A stretch of DNA of 64,000 bases. Source: Streptomyces sp. SID13726 (GTDB lineage Bacteria; Actinomycetota; Actinomycetes; Streptomycetales; Streptomycetaceae). Location of the stretch: contig NZ_JAAGLY010000003.1 in NCBI RefSeq assembly GCF_010548375.1, positions 310,001 to 374,000 of the forward strand. Reading direction: 5' to 3'. Shown piece after piece: positions 10,625 to 19,129 of this stretch; position 1 is the stretch's first letter; every line of letters begins with the position of its first letter. Made by a program: the position numbers and the translations under genes. The notes under the pieces were generated by a model. The model had not been told where the DNA came from. It saw nothing but the letters and a program-made list of their open reading frames with translations, and ran no database searches.

Positions 10625-10828
10625 CGGCGTCTCACCACGGGTGGCCCCGGGGGACGTCCGGCGTCGACACGCCGTCGACGTCCCCTGAGCGGCCCACATC
10701 TGTGCCCCATTCGCGCGACTGTGATAGCGCGGACGTACACCTGTTCCTAGCGTTTCGGTCATCGAGGTGCATTTCAGGCGCAAGCGGAAAAGGTCCGCAG
10801 CTGCTCCTCGGGGACCGGAGGATCCACC

Positions 10829-11362
10829 ATGCGCGCGATACGCGTCGCTTCGGCCGCACTGCTGGGCGTGACCGCCCTGACCTTCTCCGCACCGGCCGCC
10901 GTCGCGAAGGGCGACAACAACATCACGCCCTTCGGCTTCAGCGTCCTGCCCTCGACCATCGCCGCGGGCGGACAGGTGACGCTCCAAGTCGACCGGAACA
11001 GCGGTGGCTGCAAGGGCAAGGTCACGGTCACGTCGGCGGTCTTCGACACCACCAGAATCCCGTCCGGGAGCAGTCAGGCGACGGCGGTCGTCGACTGGGA
11101 CGTCAAGCCGGGGGCGGTCTACCAGGTGACGTTCACCTGCGACGGCGTGAGCGGGTCCACGGGCCTGACGATCGCCGGTGGCCGTCCGGTCGGCCCCACT
11201 CCGGTACCGGTCTACCCGGGCCGGGGTGTGCACGCAGGTGAGGGCGGCAGCCTCGCCGGGTTCGACCTCAAGGAACTCGGCATGGGCGCCGCGCTGATCA
11301 TGGGCTCGATCGGGGCGGCGTACCACTTCTCCCGCCGCCGCACCGGGGACGACGGCGCCTGA
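10829..11362 (+). CDS. Secreted Ig-like protein with C-terminal anchor, paralogue A
   Basis: The 177-residue protein has a cleavable signal peptide (AAVA-K at about 25-26), a beta-rich domain starting NITPFGFSVLPSTIAAGGQV with two Cys (about 60-110), a glycine-rich linker, and a C-terminal hydrophobic segment with a basic SRRRTGDDGA tail. It is a paralogue of the convergent gene at 11465-11959, sharing the N-I-x-P...VLPS.IA.GGQ..L/I.VD pattern. It looks like a surface-exposed anchored protein. It lacks a recognisable sortase motif. GGAGG precedes the ATG. The function is unknown. Confidence 0.75.
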   Translation: MRAIRVASAALLGVTALTFSAPAAVAKGDNNITPFGFSVLPSTIAAGGQVTLQVDRNSGGCKGKVTVTSAVFDTTRIPSGSSQATAVVDWDVKPGAVYQVTFTCDGVSGSTGLTIAGGRPVGPTPVPVYPGRGVHAGEGGSLAGFDLKELGMGAALIMGSIGAAYHFSRRRTGDDGA

Positions 11363-11380
11363 CGGCTCCGCCCGACCCGC

Positions 11381-11427
11381 ACAGACCTCCGCCCCGGCTC
11401 CTCTCGGAGTCCGGGGCGGAGGTCTGT
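11381..11427. terminator. Strong bidirectional terminator between convergent paralogues
   Basis: A perfect 17-base outer stem (11381-11397 with 11411-11427) continues into an inner CTCC/GGAG stem around a TCTC loop, with a single bulged T at 11410. That makes 21 paired positions, placed exactly between two convergent genes. Confidence 0.9.
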
Positions 11428-11464
11428 GTCACGTGCGGTCAGAAGTCTCCGAAGGGGGCGGAGA

Positions 11465-11959
11465 TCAGATGCGCCGCTCGGACCTGCGGCGCATCCAGAA
11501 GACCCCGCCGCCGATGACGGCCAGCCCCACCAGACCGCCGCCGATGGCCATGTCGGTCGGCGTGGCCCCGGTGGAGCTGCTGCCGCCGAGACCGCCGCGG
11601 ACGCCGCCGATGACGGTGAAGGCGGCCGGGTTCGTCAGGGTCTTGCTGCTGCAGTTGACCGTGACGGAGTGCGCCCCGGTGGCGGCGCGCGTGCTCACCA
11701 CCGCGGTACCCCTGGCCGTGTTGGTACCGGTGACCTGGGTCAGCGGCGTCGACGAGAACGCGTCGGAGGTGGCGGTGCCTCCCGACGGGCAGCCGTCCAC
11801 GGTGATGGTCAGCTGACCGCCGCGGGCGATCACGCTGGGCAGGACGACGATGTTGCTCGGGCTGATGTTCATGCCGTCCTTGGCGACGGCGACCGGAGCG
11901 GCAAGGCCGGCGAGGGCGACCGCGGCGCCGGCGGCCGCCAGGGCACGAGTAGTACGCAT
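11465..11959 (-). CDS. Secreted Ig-like protein with C-terminal anchor, paralogue B
   Basis: The 164-residue protein has a signal peptide (to about residue 26), a beta-rich region with two Cys (VDGCPSGG and VNCSSK), an SSSTGATPTD linker and a C-terminal hydrophobic helix with an RRRSERRI tail. It resembles the product of 10829-11362 in order and motifs, so the pair arose by duplication and inversion. The ATG at 11959 follows GAGGATC. The frame continues upstream but without a signal-like sequence. The tail looks like a sorting signal without LPxTG/LAxTG. Confidence 0.75.
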   Translation of the reverse strand: MRTTRALAAAGAAVALAGLAAPVAVAKDGMNISPSNIVVLPSVIARGGQLTITVDGCPSGGTATSDAFSSTPLTQVTGTNTARGTAVVSTRAATGAHSVTVNCSSKTLTNPAAFTVIGGVRGGLGGSSSTGATPTDMAIGGGLVGLAVIGGGVFWMRRRSERRI

Positions 11960-12291
11960 GTGATCCTCCGCGGAAGACGCCCCGGGAACGGTCCCCGGTG
12001 GATCGGCGAGAAAGCGCCTCCCAGAAAGACCCTCAGATGCCTTGCCCGGACCCGCATTTCGACAATGGTCCGTCCTGGTGAGAGGACACGCCGAAGGAAA
12101 AGCGCACAATCGGATATCTCCGCAGGTCACGGACCGTCAGAAAATTCCTGTTCACGGCAACTCGGATGGCGCACCACCCGCATTCGGGGGCCACCCGTTC
12201 GCCTCCGCCCCGTCGCAGGTTGCACGTGTGCGACTTAGCGTTCTCGTATGCGCGAATGACGTGGCGACGGCCGCGTCGAGAGGGGAAGTCA
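11960..12291. other. Divergent promoter region, no gene seen
   Basis: This 332-base gap separates the secreted protein on the minus strand from the sortase gene on the plus strand. It is less G+C-rich than the flanks near 12050-12150. A short dyad GTCGCA...TGCGAC occurs near 12213-12235. No convincing reading frame is present. Confidence 0.5.
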
Positions 12292-12963
12292 ATGTCTGCG
12301 TCCGAGCTGGCCGGTCTGGCCGAAGAGGAGGAGCAGCGGAAGAAGCGCGCTCCTTGGGGCGTGATAGCGCTTGTTCTGCTGACCGGCCTCGCGCTCATCC
12401 GGAACGGTTCGGGGGAGTTCGACGTCGGGCCGCCGCAGCCCGCGTCGGCGGCCGCGGCGGACAGCCGGGTACACGGCACCACTTTCGGCAACTCCGTCGC
12501 TCCGCTGCCCTACGGCGTGCCCGACCGGGTCTCCATCCCGGCGATCCAGGTCGACGCGCCGGTGATGCCGGTGGGCCTGGACGCGGACGGCTGGGTCGGC
12601 GCGCCGCCGCCGGAGGACCCGAACCTGGCGGGCTGGTTCACCGGCGGGGTCTCCCCCGGCGAGAAGGGCACCGCCGTCGTCGTGGGCCATGTCGACAACA
12701 AGCAGGGCCCCGCCGTGTTCTACGGACTCGGGGCCCTGAAGAAGGGAAATCGCGTCGAGGTGAGACGCAAGGACGGAAAGACGGCGATCTTCGAGATCTA
12801 CGGCATCGAGGTCTTCGAGAAGAGCAATTTCCCCGGCGACCGTGTCTACGGTTCCAAGGGCACCCCCGAATTGCGGGTCATCACCTGCGGGGGCGGTTTC
12901 TCGAAGCAGACCGGATATGCCGGGAACGTCGTCGCCTTCGCCCGCCTGGTCGAGGTCCGCTGA
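12292..12963 (+). CDS. Class F-like sortase
   Basis: A 223-residue membrane-anchored transpeptidase candidate: a cytosolic acidic-basic N-terminus, one membrane helix (about 21-37), a linker, then the sortase beta-barrel. The catalytic His is H133 (VVGHVDNK) and the catalytic Cys is C199 (VITCGG). The usual Arg after the Cys is not obvious: there is none between C199 and R218, and K204 is the only basic residue in that stretch. ATG at 12292 follows a GAGGGGAAG site. It sits next to secreted proteins with sorting-signal-like tails, which are plausible partners. Confidence 0.8.
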   Translation: MSASELAGLAEEEEQRKKRAPWGVIALVLLTGLALIRNGSGEFDVGPPQPASAAAADSRVHGTTFGNSVAPLPYGVPDRVSIPAIQVDAPVMPVGLDADGWVGAPPPEDPNLAGWFTGGVSPGEKGTAVVVGHVDNKQGPAVFYGLGALKKGNRVEVRRKDGKTAIFEIYGIEVFEKSNFPGDRVYGSKGTPELRVITCGGGFSKQTGYAGNVVAFARLVEVR

Positions 12964-12993
12964 GCGTTCCCCGACCGGGCGGGCGAATTGCGG

Positions 12994-13866
12994 CTAGGCG
13001 TACTGCCGTCGCGGAACGGTGATGTGGTAGCCGGAGTCGAGGAGTTGCGGGAGATAGTCGCGCAGCGCCCGGACACTCTGGGAGCGGTCGCCCCCGGCGT
13101 CGTGCGAGAGCACCACGACGCCGGGGGCGGCGCCGTTCTCGACCCGGCCGACGATGCTGCGGGTGCCGGGGGTGGTCCAGTCGAGGGTGTCGACGGTCCA
13201 GGCCAGGGGTTCCATGCCGAGTTCGGCGCCGAGTTGAAAAGCGGTCCGGTTCCAGGCTCCGTAGGGCGCGCGGAACCACTCGGGGCGTTCCCCGTAGGCG
13301 TCCTCGATGACATCGCAGGTGCGTTCCATCTCGGAGCGGATGCGGGAACGGCTGAGCCGGGTGAGCAGCGGGTGGGACCAGGTGTGGTTGCCGACGACGT
13401 GTCCCTCGTCGGCCATCCGGGCCAGCAGGTCCTGGTTGTCGACGGCCATCTCGCCGCACACGAAGAACATCGCGCGTACGTCGTACTCGGCGAGGGTGTC
13501 CAGGATGTGCGGGGTGTAGCGGCGGTCGGGTCCGTCGTCGAAGGTCAGCACCATGGTCCTGCCGCGTCCTGAGACCTTCAGCATCGGCTCGTGGCGGACG
13601 AGCGTCTTGCGGTGGGCCGCTTGGGGCGGGCCGTATCCGGTCAGGGGCTGGAGGCGGTAGGCCGAGGGCTTGAGCGGTCGGGCCGCGGCCGGGGGTCCCG
13701 CGGCGGGGAGGGCCGGACGGACGGGCTCCTCGCCGGTGACCGCGGCGAGCACTCCTGCGGTGCCGGCCGCGCCGACCGCGGCGGCGCCGGCCAGCAGGGC
13801 CCGACGCCGGGTGAGCACCGCCGCCGCCTTCGACGACAGCCGGGTGAGCAACTGATCCTTCGTCAT
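12994..13866 (-). CDS. Secreted polysaccharide (NodB-type) deacetylase
   Basis: The 290-residue protein has a twin-arginine-like N-terminus (TRRRALLAG, residues 20-27) and a NodB domain from about 105. All five family motifs are visible: TFDDGP (D110, D111), HTWSH (H161, H165), RAPYG (199-203), DTLDW (226-230) and VVLSHDA. It should remove acetyl groups from peptidoglycan, chitin or another GlcNAc polymer outside the cell using a metal ion. It is convergent with the sortase gene, 30 bases away. Confidence 0.9.
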   Translation of the reverse strand: MTKDQLLTRLSSKAAAVLTRRRALLAGAAAVGAAGTAGVLAAVTGEEPVRPALPAAGPPAAARPLKPSAYRLQPLTGYGPPQAAHRKTLVRHEPMLKVSGRGRTMVLTFDDGPDRRYTPHILDTLAEYDVRAMFFVCGEMAVDNQDLLARMADEGHVVGNHTWSHPLLTRLSRSRIRSEMERTCDVIEDAYGERPEWFRAPYGAWNRTAFQLGAELGMEPLAWTVDTLDWTTPGTRSIVGRVENGAAPGVVVLSHDAGGDRSQSVRALRDYLPQLLDSGYHITVPRRQYA

Positions 13867-14093
13867 GACTCATCAGTCGCCCGGCGGACCGCCGACGCAC
13901 CTCAGCAACACCGGTGCGGCGGCACGAATACACCCACCCGGCCCAGCGATACCGCCCCGCGCATGACGGGACGTCAGGACAAAGCCGGCGGCAGGCCCGC
14001 CCTTGTGGTCCCCCCGTCCCGAAAAACTTGCGCGGTCCTGCCGACAGGTCCCGTATGCCGTCCGGACCTGCGGCTTCCGATAGCCTCACAGCC

Positions 14094-14555
14094 GTGACGG
14101 AACAGCATGCGCACCGGTTCGAGCGGGGTACGGACGGTCCCAAGGTCATCGTGGTCGGGGTGGACGGCTCGGACTCCTCGCTCCGTGCCGCCGCGTACGC
14201 GGGAGGTCTGGCCCGGCGGCAGCACGCGCTGCTCGCCGTCGTGTACGTCCAGCCGGTGCTCGCCGCCGGCGCCGCGCTCGGCGCCCCGGTCGCCGAGACC
14301 ACCGACGCGATCGCCGAGGACCTGGTCGCGCAGATCCGGGAGGCGACCGAGCGCACGAAGGGGATATTCGATGTGCGCTGGGAGTTCCACACCTTCCGCG
14401 GCGACCCCTACAGCGGTCTGGTGAAGGCGGCGGACGAGCTCACGGCCGACGCGGTGGTGGTCGGCGCCTCGGAGCAGGCGGGCCATCGGATCGTGGGTTC
14501 CGTGGCGGTGCGGCTGGTCAAGGCGGGGCGCTGGCCGGTGACCGTGGTGCCGTAG
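14094..14555 (+). CDS. Universal stress protein (UspA family)
   Basis: A single-domain Usp of 153 residues. The N-terminal strand and loop are VIVVGVDGSDSSLRA; the C-terminal ATP-loop-like stretch VVGASEQAGHRIVGSVA fits the family's G-2x-G-9x-G(S/T) pattern only loosely. I chose the GTG at 14094 (VTEQHAHRF), since the open frame back to 13914 reads like non-coding sequence. The 227-base gap to the deacetylase gene (13867-14093) carries its promoter; no other gene is visible there. Confidence 0.85.
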   Translation: MTEQHAHRFERGTDGPKVIVVGVDGSDSSLRAAAYAGGLARRQHALLAVVYVQPVLAAGAALGAPVAETTDAIAEDLVAQIREATERTKGIFDVRWEFHTFRGDPYSGLVKAADELTADAVVVGASEQAGHRIVGSVAVRLVKAGRWPVTVVP

Positions 14556-14639
14556 CCGCGGTTGTCGCTGACGGGGGTGGCGCTGCGTCTTCCGTACCGG
14601 CGGTACCGGGTCCGTCATGATCGGCCGTCAGCCGTTCGC

Positions 14640-15030
14640 CGAACGCGAAGAGGTGAGGCGCATGGCCGGGCTCCGGATGGGCGAGGGGATTCTCCGCCGC
14701 AGACCGGTACACGGCGATCGTGGCGGTGGTCGCGATCGGCATCTCCGGCTACTTCGGCTTCCTGGTCGTTCTTCCCGTACGGCGTCGGCGGGGCGTTCAC
14801 CGGTGCGGCGACGGCGTTCAAGTCGGTGGGCCTCGGCGGGCTCGCGGACGTGATCGCGGTGGGTGTGATCGACGCGGCACGTGCCCACGCGCGTGACGTG
14901 CATCGTCGGCTTCGCGTCGGCCGCCATCGCCGGGTTCCCGCCGGCGTTCGTGGTGGTGTGCGCGGCGGTGATCGTGCTGCGCTACTGGCATCTGTTTCGG
15001 GTACTCGTACAAGCGTTCGGCACTGGCGAG
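14640..15030 (+). pseudogene. Possible frameshifted remnant of a small membrane protein
   Basis: Three adjacent segments each read as membrane protein but in three different frames: YTAIVAVVAIGISGYFGFL (from 14708), FFPYGVGGAFTGAATAF continuing GLADVIAVGVID (from 14769), and VTCIVGFASAAIAGFPPAF with VVVCAAVIVLRYW (from about 14893). Each step is the same +1 direction. This looks like a decayed gene of one ancestral frame, although no intact relative is recognised. It fills the 478-base gap between the stress protein and the hydrolase. Sequencing error is an alternative explanation. Confidence 0.35.
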
Positions 15031-15033
15031 GCG

Positions 15034-15849
15034 TCAGAGGGACCCCAGGAAGTCCAGCACGAGCGCGTCGAACTCCTCGGGCCGCTCCAGGTTGGGGAAG
15101 TGCGAGGTGCCCTCCACCAGGACCGAGCGGCCGTGGCGGGCCGTACGGGCGAAGCGTTCCGCGTCGTCGAGCAGGTCGGGTGAGTCGAGCGTGCCGTTGA
15201 CGGTGAGCACCGGGACGCCGATCCTCGGGACCCGGGCCCAGGTGTCGGTCAGCGGCACGTGCCAGTCCTTCTCGCCCGGCGTGTGCTTGGCGATGGTGTG
15301 CAGGGCCATCTCGCGCAGCCGCTCCGGGACGGCCGGGTCGATCTCGTCGAGGCGGCGGAAAGGGCCGGCGACGGACCCGAGGAACACCTTGAGCCAGCCT
15401 TCGACGTCGCCCGTGTGCAGGGCCTCGGTCGATTCGGCGACGACCCGTCGCGTCCACTCGTGGGTGTACCGGAAGTCGCTGACCGAGGCCCCGCTCAGCA
15501 CGATCCCCCGGACCAGTTCCGGGTACTCCATCGCGGTGTCGCCCGCGACGGCCCCGCCCATCGAGACGCCGACGAGCGCGGCGGGGCCCGCGTCGAGGTG
15601 ACGCAGCAGGCCGGCGAGGTCGTCGGCCCAGCGGAAGGGCTCGGTGGCGTTGTCGGTCCAGCCGTGGCCGCGGATGTCGACGGCGACGACACGGTGACGG
15701 GCGGCCAGGGCGGGGATCTGGGCCTCGAAGAGGCGGTGGTCGACGTAGCCGGAGTGCAGGAGGACCACCAGGTCCCCCGCTCCGGTGTCGAGGTAGGCGA
15801 TGTCCCCGTCGGCAGATGCGAAGAAGCTCAGTTCCGAAGCAGCTGTCAT
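15034..15849 (-). CDS. Alpha/beta hydrolase
   Basis: The 271-residue alpha/beta-hydrolase fold protein has the oxyanion segment VVLLHSGYVD, the nucleophile elbow GVSMGG, an acidic residue in NGTLDSPD and the catalytic His in EGTSHFPNLE. It resembles 3-oxoadipate enol-lactonase-type hydrolases, but the substrate cannot be told from sequence. ATG at 15849 lies inside the proximal MarR-type operator, so repression would block it directly. It is divergent from the MarR gene. Confidence 0.85.
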   Translation of the reverse strand: MTAASELSFFASADGDIAYLDTGAGDLVVLLHSGYVDHRLFEAQIPALAARHRVVAVDIRGHGWTDNATEPFRWADDLAGLLRHLDAGPAALVGVSMGGAVAGDTAMEYPELVRGIVLSGASVSDFRYTHEWTRRVVAESTEALHTGDVEGWLKVFLGSVAGPFRRLDEIDPAVPERLREMALHTIAKHTPGEKDWHVPLTDTWARVPRIGVPVLTVNGTLDSPDLLDDAERFARTARHGRSVLVEGTSHFPNLERPEEFDALVLDFLGSL

Positions 15850-15865
15850 GACAACCAAGGTGTCA
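15849..15865. promoter_or_regulatory. MarR operator 1 (imperfect)
   Basis: TGACAACCAAGGTGTCA matches the perfect operator at 15880 in 15 of 17 positions. It overlaps the start codon of the hydrolase gene. The two centres are 31 bases apart, about three helical turns. Confidence 0.75.
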
Positions 15866-15879
15866 TGTTCGAGGAATTT

Positions 15880-15896
15880 TGACAACCAGGTTGTCA
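15880..15896. promoter_or_regulatory. MarR operator 2 (perfect palindrome)
   Basis: TGACAACC-A-GGTTGTCA is a perfect 17-base dyad located between the divergent hydrolase and MarR genes, 25 bases before the regulator's GTG. Size and symmetry fit a MarR dimer. Confidence 0.8.
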
Positions 15897-15921
15897 TGAT
15901 GAACCGGGGCATGATGAGCGG

Positions 15922-16398
15922 GTGAACGACATCGACGAGCCACTGCCACCCGACGATCTCGGCGACCGGGTCAGCGAGGTGTTCGACCTGGTCGGCGCGC
16001 TCTACCGGCGTGGCCTGCGCAAGCTGGAGCAGGACGAGGCGGTCGGGGGCGTGTCCGTCGGCGTACGGTCCGTCCTCGTCCTGCTGCACCGGTACGGGCC
16101 CATGACGGTTCCCCAGATGGCCCGGATCATGGCGCTGACCCGGCAGTTCGTGCAGCGCATGACCAATGACGCGATGGACCGGGGCTGGGTGGAGGCCACA
16201 CCGAACCCCGCCCACCAGCGGTCCTCGCTGATCCGGATCACGGACCAGGGCGTGGCCGTCATCACCGCGATCCTCGCGCGCGAGCACGCCCTGAACCGGC
16301 AGGTCGGCGGCGGCGAGCTGACCGACGCCGAACTCCGGGCGTGCGTCCGCGTGTTGAAGGAGATGCTGCGCACCTTCGACCACGTGGACGTGGACTGA
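15922..16398 (+). CDS. MarR-family transcriptional regulator
   Basis: A 158-residue winged-helix regulator. The recognition helix lies in MTVPQMARIMALTRQFVQRM (about residues 61-80) and the wing in RSSLIRITDQG; flanking helices form the dimer interface. The GTG at 15922 gives the usual family length. Divergent arrangement with the hydrolase and the twin 17-base operators point to local repression relieved by a small molecule, perhaps the hydrolase substrate. Confidence 0.9.
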   Translation: MNDIDEPLPPDDLGDRVSEVFDLVGALYRRGLRKLEQDEAVGGVSVGVRSVLVLLHRYGPMTVPQMARIMALTRQFVQRMTNDAMDRGWVEATPNPAHQRSSLIRITDQGVAVITAILAREHALNRQVGGGELTDAELRACVRVLKEMLRTFDHVDVD

Positions 16399-16420
16399 CA
16401 GCGCAGGGGCGAGAGCAGGC

Positions 16421-17569
16421 CTACTGCCCCATCGTGAGCCCCGCGTCGCCCGCGCCCCGGCTCAGCACGACCTCCCGGATGCGGTCGCGCACGCCCTCCA
16501 GATCGGCGCCCTGCGCGATCGCCCGGTTCAGGTTCACCACCCGCCCCGCGTCCACGTCGAACATCTGCGGCACGAACTCCGCCTTGGCGACCCGCCAGCG
16601 CTCACCGGCCCGTGCGGGCGGCGCGAAGGTGAAGCGGCCGAGCGTGGACTGGTTGCCGCGCGGGTCCTGGGCGCCCTCGTGGTTGAACATCTCACCGGCG
16701 ATCTGGTCCCCCATGCCGTAGATCACCCAGGTGCCGTTGACCTTCTCGTACGCCTGCGGGACATGGGCGTGGGTGCCGAGGATCAGGTCGATGTCGGGGC
16801 GGTTCCCGGTGCGGGCCGCCGTGAGGTCGCGGGCCAGGGCCAACTGCCGCTCGTCGGGCGCGTCCTGCCATTCCGTGCCCCAGTGCAGCGATACGACGAC
16901 CACGTCGGCGCCCGCCTTACGGGCGGCCCGCGCGTCCGCCATGATCCGGTTCTCGTCCATCAGGTTGACCGCCCAGGGCTGCCCCTGGGGCAGCGGGAAG
17001 CCGTTGGTGTCGTAGGTGTAGGCGAGGTGCGCGACCTTGGCCGGGCCCGCGCGCAGGACGGTGACCGTCCGCGCCTCGGCGTCGGTCCGGGCCGATCCGG
17101 CGTGCCGTACGCCCGCGCGGTCCAGGGCGTCGAGGGTGCGGCGGATGCCGTCGGCGCCGTCGTCGAGGCTGTGGTTGGAGGCGGTGGAGCAGCCGTCGTA
17201 ACCGGTGGCCGCGAGGGCCTGGGCCACCTCGGGCGGGGACTTGAAGGTCGGGTATCCGGTGTAGTCGCCGTTCGCGCCGTAGACGGTCTCCATGTGACAC
17301 AGCGCCAGATCCGCGCGGGAGACGACGGACCGGACCCCGGCGAGCATCGGGCGGAAGTCGTAGCCGTGGCCGCCGGCGTCGAAGCGGGCCCGGTCGATGA
17401 TCGAGCTGTGCGGCAGGACGTCACCGGAGGCGACGAGTGTGAAGCCGCGTGGTGCGGCGGCGGACGGGGCCGGGTGCCCTGGCGTGTCGTGGTCGTGCGC
17501 CTGGCAGGCCGCTCCTCCGGCGAGAAGTGCCGTGAGGGCCAGGGCAATCTGCCGTCTGCGTGCAATCAT
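16421..17569 (-). CDS. Secreted CapA-family (metallophosphatase-like) protein
   Basis: The 382-residue protein has a signal peptide (MIARRRQIALALTALLAGG) and a CapA/PgsA domain. Calcineurin-like metal motifs are visible: SGDVLPHS, HMETVYG, SNHSLDDG, SLHWGTEW and GTHAHVPQ. Family members take part in poly-gamma-glutamate capsule formation or act as uncharacterised metallophosphatases. No other capsule genes are nearby, so the role is open. Cys22 is in a weak lipobox context (GGAAC), so lipidation is doubtful. Confidence 0.8.
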   Translation of the reverse strand: MIARRRQIALALTALLAGGAACQAHDHDTPGHPAPSAAAPRGFTLVASGDVLPHSSIIDRARFDAGGHGYDFRPMLAGVRSVVSRADLALCHMETVYGANGDYTGYPTFKSPPEVAQALAATGYDGCSTASNHSLDDGADGIRRTLDALDRAGVRHAGSARTDAEARTVTVLRAGPAKVAHLAYTYDTNGFPLPQGQPWAVNLMDENRIMADARAARKAGADVVVVSLHWGTEWQDAPDERQLALARDLTAARTGNRPDIDLILGTHAHVPQAYEKVNGTWVIYGMGDQIAGEMFNHEGAQDPRGNQSTLGRFTFAPPARAGERWRVAKAEFVPQMFDVDAGRVVNLNRAIAQGADLEGVRDRIREVVLSRGAGDAGLTMGQ

Positions 17570-17669
17570 CAGCTCACCCCACTCTGGTCATATTTACTGA
17601 CGAATAGGTATGAGCTTGCCCGTGTCCGCAAACGGCCTGGCCGCCTTCTTGACCCGTCCGGGGCGGAAG

Positions 17670-17693
17670 GGACCGTTCATCGGACCGTTCGTC
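17670..17693. repeat. Twelve-base tandem duplication upstream of the sigma factor gene
   Basis: GGACCGTTCATC (17670-17681) is followed at once by GGACCGTTCGTC (17682-17693), differing at one base. It lies in the divergent region before the sigma factor start and could be paired regulator half-sites or a chance duplication. Confidence 0.5.
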
Positions 17694-17768
17694 GACGCGA
17701 TCGACCGTCCGCCGCAGATCCCTGTGCGCCCTCTGTCCCCCGCTGCCGCCCTGAGGTGCCATACGGCC

Positions 17769-18314
17769 ATGACGGCCGGAACCACCCTCACGAACGGGAC
17801 GACCGCCGAGCACGAGCTCGCCGCACTGCAGCGGGAGCACGGCCGGCCCCTCTTCGCGCTCCTGCTCCGGCTCAGCGACGGCGACCGGCAACGCGCCGAG
17901 GACCTCGTGCAGGAGACCCTCGTGCGCGCCTGGCAGCATCCCGAGGCATTGCGCGCCGACGACTTCGACTCCGTACGGCCATGGCTGCTGACCGTGGGAC
18001 GGCGGCTCGCGATCGACGCACGCCGGGCCCGGCAGGCGCGTCCGGCCGAGGTCGGGGACGCGGTCCTCGAGAACGCGCGGGTGTGCGCCGATCACGCCGA
18101 ACGGGCGGCCGCCACCCTCGACGTACGCGAGGCTGTGAAGACACTCACTCCGGAGCACCGCGAAGTCCTGGTGCTGGTGTATTTCCAGGGGGCGAGTGTG
18201 GCGGAGGCCGCCGAGGTGCTCGGGATTCCGCCCGGTACCGTGAAGTCCCGCGCGTACTACGCGCTGCGCGCCCTGCGCCGGGTACTTCCTGGATACGCGG
18301 CCGACCTGCGGTGA
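17769..18314 (+). CDS. ECF-type RNA polymerase sigma factor
   Basis: The protein has 181 residues with sigma region 2 (about 28-95; AEDLVQETLVRAWQHP) and region 4 (about 125-172; EHREVLVLVYFQGASVAEAA then a recognition helix around GTVKSRAYYALRAL). ATG at 17769 fits family length; the 53 extra upstream codons are not sigma-like. A zinc-finger anti-sigma factor gene lies 0.8 kb downstream on the same strand, separated by one gene. Target promoters are unknown. Confidence 0.9.
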   Translation: MTAGTTLTNGTTAEHELAALQREHGRPLFALLLRLSDGDRQRAEDLVQETLVRAWQHPEALRADDFDSVRPWLLTVGRRLAIDARRARQARPAEVGDAVLENARVCADHAERAAATLDVREAVKTLTPEHREVLVLVYFQGASVAEAAEVLGIPPGTVKSRAYYALRALRRVLPGYAADLR

Positions 18315-18462
18315 AACCAATGGAAAAGTCAAACCTCCGTAAAGTGCCTTGCTGAGGACCCCGGTTGAGTAATCGGCTGTCCTCATCCGTGTTCCGGATG
18401 AGGTCCCTTCACCGGGACCCGGCGACGGGCGACGCGCACGCACCGGAGGAAGGCAGGAAGGG

Positions 18463-18978
18463 ATGCTGCACAGAGGTCAAGAGAGCACGGACGGCACCGG
18501 CGGCGGCGAACTGGTCGTTCCCATGGCCTGGTTGTACGCCGAGTACATCGCCGACGAGCTGCTGCGGTCCGGCGATCTGATGCCGCCGACGTCCTTCGAG
18601 TTCCGCGCCGGGCGCGACGCCCTGGCGCTGACCGTCTTCCTGTCCGACACCGAGGGCGAGCTCTCCGGTATCCAGGTCGTCTCGCAGCTGGAGAACTGGC
18701 TGTCGCTGACGGCGTACGACCAGCCGTGGCAGGACTGGGTCTGCGAGCGGCTGGCCGGTCTCACCGCCGAGGCGGTCGCCGCCGGCGAGCCCACCCCCGA
18801 CCTCGAACTGGCGTCCGCGGCCTGGCGCTGGCTGGAGGAGACGGAGCTGCTCGCACCCGATCTGAACGCGGTGCCGGGCGGCGGTTCGGGCATCGGTGAG
18901 GACGAGGGACCGAAGGTGTGGACGCCCGCCTGGCAGCTCGGACTGCCGCTGGGGCACCTCGCCATCCATCTTTTTTAA
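18463..18978 (+). CDS. Uncharacterised protein between sigma and anti-sigma genes
   Basis: I do not recognise this 171-residue acidic protein. It has no signal peptide, membrane segment or Cys cluster. The sequence is helical and Trp/Leu-rich (QPWQDWVCERLAGL, SAAWRWLEETELL) with a Gly-rich loop near residue 145. Codon use is normal and a GGAAGGG site precedes the ATG, so it is a real gene. Its place inside the sigma/anti-sigma cluster suggests shared regulation or a link to that signalling path. Confidence 0.75.
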   Translation: MLHRGQESTDGTGGGELVVPMAWLYAEYIADELLRSGDLMPPTSFEFRAGRDALALTVFLSDTEGELSGIQVVSQLENWLSLTAYDQPWQDWVCERLAGLTAEAVAAGEPTPDLELASAAWRWLEETELLAPDLNAVPGGGSGIGEDEGPKVWTPAWQLGLPLGHLAIHLF

Positions 18979-19129
18979 GTTCTTTTCTCCACGGACCAAT
19001 CCTCGGCCCCGTCCGCTCCGAATCCCTTGGTTACGATTCTGTGCGTGCCTTGAGTGATTCGGCGGGCTGGTGCGTACCGGTGGGAGCAAGGAGTAACCCC
19101 ACCCACACCCAACGGCACGAGGTTTCCGC

